Assembly (NCBI RefSeq): GCF_900163755.1
Contig: NZ_FUKI01000120.1
Location: forward strand, 1-64,000
Source: Crenothrix polyspora
GTDB lineage: Bacteria > Pseudomonadota > Gammaproteobacteria > Methylococcales > Methylomonadaceae
Direction of reading: 5' to 3'
Length of the DNA stretch: 64,000 nucleotides
Below, one piece after another: positions 62,324 to 64,000 of this stretch (positions within the stretch are counted from its first letter, which is position 1; each line of letters opens with the position of its first letter). The translations under genes and the position numbers were made by a program. Under the pieces are notes generated by a model. It did no database searches, was not told the DNA's origin, and saw nothing but the letters and a program-made list of their open reading frames with translations.

Positions 62324-63337
62324 TTATAATGAGTTCACAATATCGTTAATCAATTGTGGGCCGCGATAAATCAAGCCACTGTAAACTTGCACCAGACTTG
62401 CGCCCGCGTGCAATTTTTCCTGAGCATCGGCTGCGTTTAAAATGCCACCTGCGGCAATAATCGGGATTCTGCCGTTTAAATGCTTGGCAAGTTCTTGGAC
62501 AACGAATGTGGCCTGATCTTTAACCGGTGCGCCGCTTAAACCACCCGTTTCATTGGCTAATGGATGTGTGCTGATAGCAGTGCGTGCAATAGTGGTATTG
62601 GTGGCAATTACGCCATCAATGGCAAATTCTACTAATAATTCGGCAATGTGGTTGATTTCTGCGTGGTTTAAATCAGGTGCAATTTTTAGCACTAACGGTA
62701 CATATTTTCCGTGTTCTTGTTGCAGTTTCAGTTGTTCTTCTTTAAGTGCAGAGATGAGTTTTTTAATTTCATCGCCTTGTTGCAATTGGCGCAAATTTTT
62801 GGTGTTGGGTGAAGATATATTCAGTGTTACGTAGCTGGCGGCGGCATAGGCTTTGCGTAAACCAATTAAATAATCATCGGTTGCATTTTCTATGGGTGTG
62901 TCGGCATTTTTACCGATATTAATACCCAAAATGCTATTATATTTGCAGTGCTTAACCTGTTCCAGTAAGTGATCAATACCCAAATTATTGAAACCCATAC
63001 GATTAATAATAGCTTCATGTTCGGGTAAGCGGAATAGTCGTGGCTTAGGGTTACCCGGTTGTGGTCTGGGCGTTACTGTCCCTATCTCTATAAAGCCAAA
63101 GCCTAAAGCGGCTAAGGCATCAATGTAATCACCGTTTTTATCTAAACCTGCGGCTAGGCCAACAGGGTTTTTAAAGCTGAGCCCCATAATATTGACCGCT
63201 TCGCACGCGGTAACGGGATACAGTAAGGGTGTTAATCTGCTTGCGTAACCTGCTTTTAAGGCTTTTAAAGTGACATCGTGTGCGGTTTCAGGGTCGAGTG
63301 AAAATAACAGTGGGCGCAGTAAAGCATAAAGATTCAT
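62324..63337 (-). CDS. pyrD: Dihydroorotate dehydrogenase (quinone), class 2
   Basis: The 337-residue protein is class 2 PyrD: MNLYALLRPLLFSLDPETAH at the start (membrane-associating helix), GLSFKNPVGLAAGLDKNGDY, FGFIEIGTVTPRPQPGNPKP, LFRLPEHEAIINRMGFNNLG, VTLNISSPNTKNLRQLQ with the catalytic serine region, ATNTTI and GGLSGAPVKDQA. It oxidises dihydroorotate to orotate and feeds electrons to the quinone pool at the inner membrane. It overlaps the thiO stop by 4 bases (ATGA), so the two form an operon. Confidence 0.97.
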   Translation of the reverse strand: MNLYALLRPLLFSLDPETAHDVTLKALKAGYASRLTPLLYPVTACEAVNIMGLSFKNPVGLAAGLDKNGDYIDALAALGFGFIEIGTVTPRPQPGNPKPRLFRLPEHEAIINRMGFNNLGIDHLLEQVKHCKYNSILGINIGKNADTPIENATDDYLIGLRKAYAAASYVTLNISSPNTKNLRQLQQGDEIKKLISALKEEQLKLQQEHGKYVPLVLKIAPDLNHAEINHIAELLVEFAIDGVIATNTTIARTAISTHPLANETGGLSGAPVKDQATFVVQELAKHLNGRIPIIAAGGILNAADAQEKLHAGASLVQVYSGLIYRGPQLINDIVNSL

Positions 63338-64000
63338 AAAATTTGGCTGGTTAGGTTAAGCGTATTGAAAGTGTAAGGATTGGGATCGACCTTGGGTGGG
63401 CGGTTTAAGATTAGATCGGCTATGAGTTGCGCGGAGGCCGGTGCCATTACCAGGCCATTGCGAAAATGGCCAGCATTAATGCTAAGATTGCTAATGAGTG
63501 GGTGTTTGCCGATGTACGGTACGCCGTTGTGAGTACCCGGTCTTAAACCTGCCCAGTGATGAATGAGCGGGAATGTTTTTAGCGATGGCAATAAATTTTC
63601 CGCAAAGTTTTGTAATTGGTTTTTAGCATCGGCGGTTGTCGATTTATCAAAGCCTTGTTTTTCTACAGTGCTGCCAACGACAATTTTACCGTCACTGCGT
63701 GGAATTAAATAACGGTCGTCATCAAGAATAATATGCGCCAAGGTATCAGGCTCGGCCTGATAGAGCAGCATTTGGCCTCTAACTGGCGCAATCTGTGGTG
63801 CGACCGCCATAAACTGCGGGAATAATTGCCCGTACACATGCTGACTCCACGCACCTGCTGCAATGACTAAATGATTGATGTTGATTTTTCCAGTGTTGGT
63901 ATCAACGCGCGTAATACGATTGTCTTCAACCGTTGCTGTATTAATAAGGCAGTGTTCGCGCAAGACAACACCTTTGTTAAGTAAGTCTTGTTTTAAAGAT
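63334..64000 (-). CDS. thiO: Glycine oxidase ThiO-like FAD-dependent oxidoreductase, N-terminus beyond the window
   Basis: The frame is open to base 64000; 221 residues of the C-terminal part are visible. They include INHLVIAAGAWSQHVYGQLF, VRGQMLLYQAE, DRYLIPRSDGKIVVGSTVEK, the substrate-binding HHWAGLRPGTHNGVPYIGKH, and INAGHFRNGLVMAPASAQLI near the end, all DAO-type and close to ThiO. ThiO oxidises glycine to dehydroglycine/glyoxylate imine for thiazole synthesis in thiamin production. Other amino-acid oxidases of the DAO family are possible. It directly precedes pyrD. Confidence 0.85.
   Translation of the reverse strand, partial: SLKQDLLNKGVVLREHCLINTATVEDNRITRVDTNTGKININHLVIAAGAWSQHVYGQLFPQFMAVAPQIAPVRGQMLLYQAEPDTLAHIILDDDRYLIPRSDGKIVVGSTVEKQGFDKSTTADAKNQLQNFAENLLPSLKTFPLIHHWAGLRPGTHNGVPYIGKHPLISNLSINAGHFRNGLVMAPASAQLIADLILNRPPKVDPNPYTFNTLNLTSQIL

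Noticed and set aside
62155-62349. 64-codon hydrophobic frame on the plus strand
   Set aside because: Most of it is the 9-bp tandem repeat read as LVF units and it runs into pyrD on the opposite strand; the membrane-like look comes from the repeat.

Overview
ORGANISM. The window looks like chromosome of a moderately AT-rich gammaproteobacterium. This rests on a GSI-beta glnA with an adenylylation site, pilT/pilU next to yggS, a mutT-thiE type Nudix fusion near argJ, trpE/trpG near rpe, quinone-type pyrD, a WbpB/D/E sugar pathway and a periplasmic SBP56 methanethiol oxidase. A methanotroph-like (Methylococcales) host would fit, but nothing here proves it. There is no rRNA, CRISPR array, recognisable prophage or complete IS element. 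The only RNA gene found is one tRNA-Leu(CAA). LAYOUT. 1-3.9 kb: two exported proteins on the minus strand, an Ig-like repeat protein cut by the window edge and a GH74-like BNR protein. 4.5-8.9 kb: a DUF502 membrane protein, then a minus-strand operon wlbA/wbpB - wbpD - small ORF - wbpE for a UDP-diacetamido-uronic acid; its wbpE carries an N-terminal PIN domain. 9.1-15.1 kb: DUF486 protein, tRNA-Leu, queA, an exported BNR-like protein, glnA and a BrnT/BrnA toxin-antitoxin pair. 15.7-21.7 kb: a 1987-residue DUF4347/RTX surface protein. 21.8-26.8 kb: two nearly identical Rpn-type PD-(D/E)XK genes bracket a GH5 glycosidase and two decayed InlB-B-repeat genes. 26.9-33.4 kb: a tetR-OMF-MFP-RND efflux operon reading minus, with a palindromic operator inside its promoter. 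33.9-41.8 kb: sbcC, an Old Yellow Enzyme, pilU, pilT, yggS. 41.8-43.4 kb: two paralogous small proteins resembling the FtsH (M41) peptidase domain; one has HExxH and the other has lost it. 43.7-46.1 kb: tetR, DUF4242 protein, methanethiol oxidase. 47.0-48.9 kb: two tandem RTX proteins with a shared C-terminal domain. 49.0-56.9 kb: mfd, mutT-thiE, argJ, trpG, trpE. 57.0-58.4 kb: hicBA, a RelE/ParE-like pair and a small exported protein, lying between trpE and rpe. 58.4-64 kb: rpe, a FAH-family hydrolase, a small membrane protein, a TPR protein, pyrD and thiO (cut by the right edge). HOW IT FITS TOGETHER. Housekeeping blocks (amino-acid and pyrimidine synthesis, repair, twitching motility) alternate with accessory surface and secretion genes and small defence or addiction modules. 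Accessory boundaries are marked by palindromic repeats, including a roughly 105-bp MITE-like element in three copies. Most promising for follow-up: the PIN-WbpE fusion with its small upstream partner, the paired stand-alone M41-like proteins, and the duplicated Rpn genes around the GH5 cluster.
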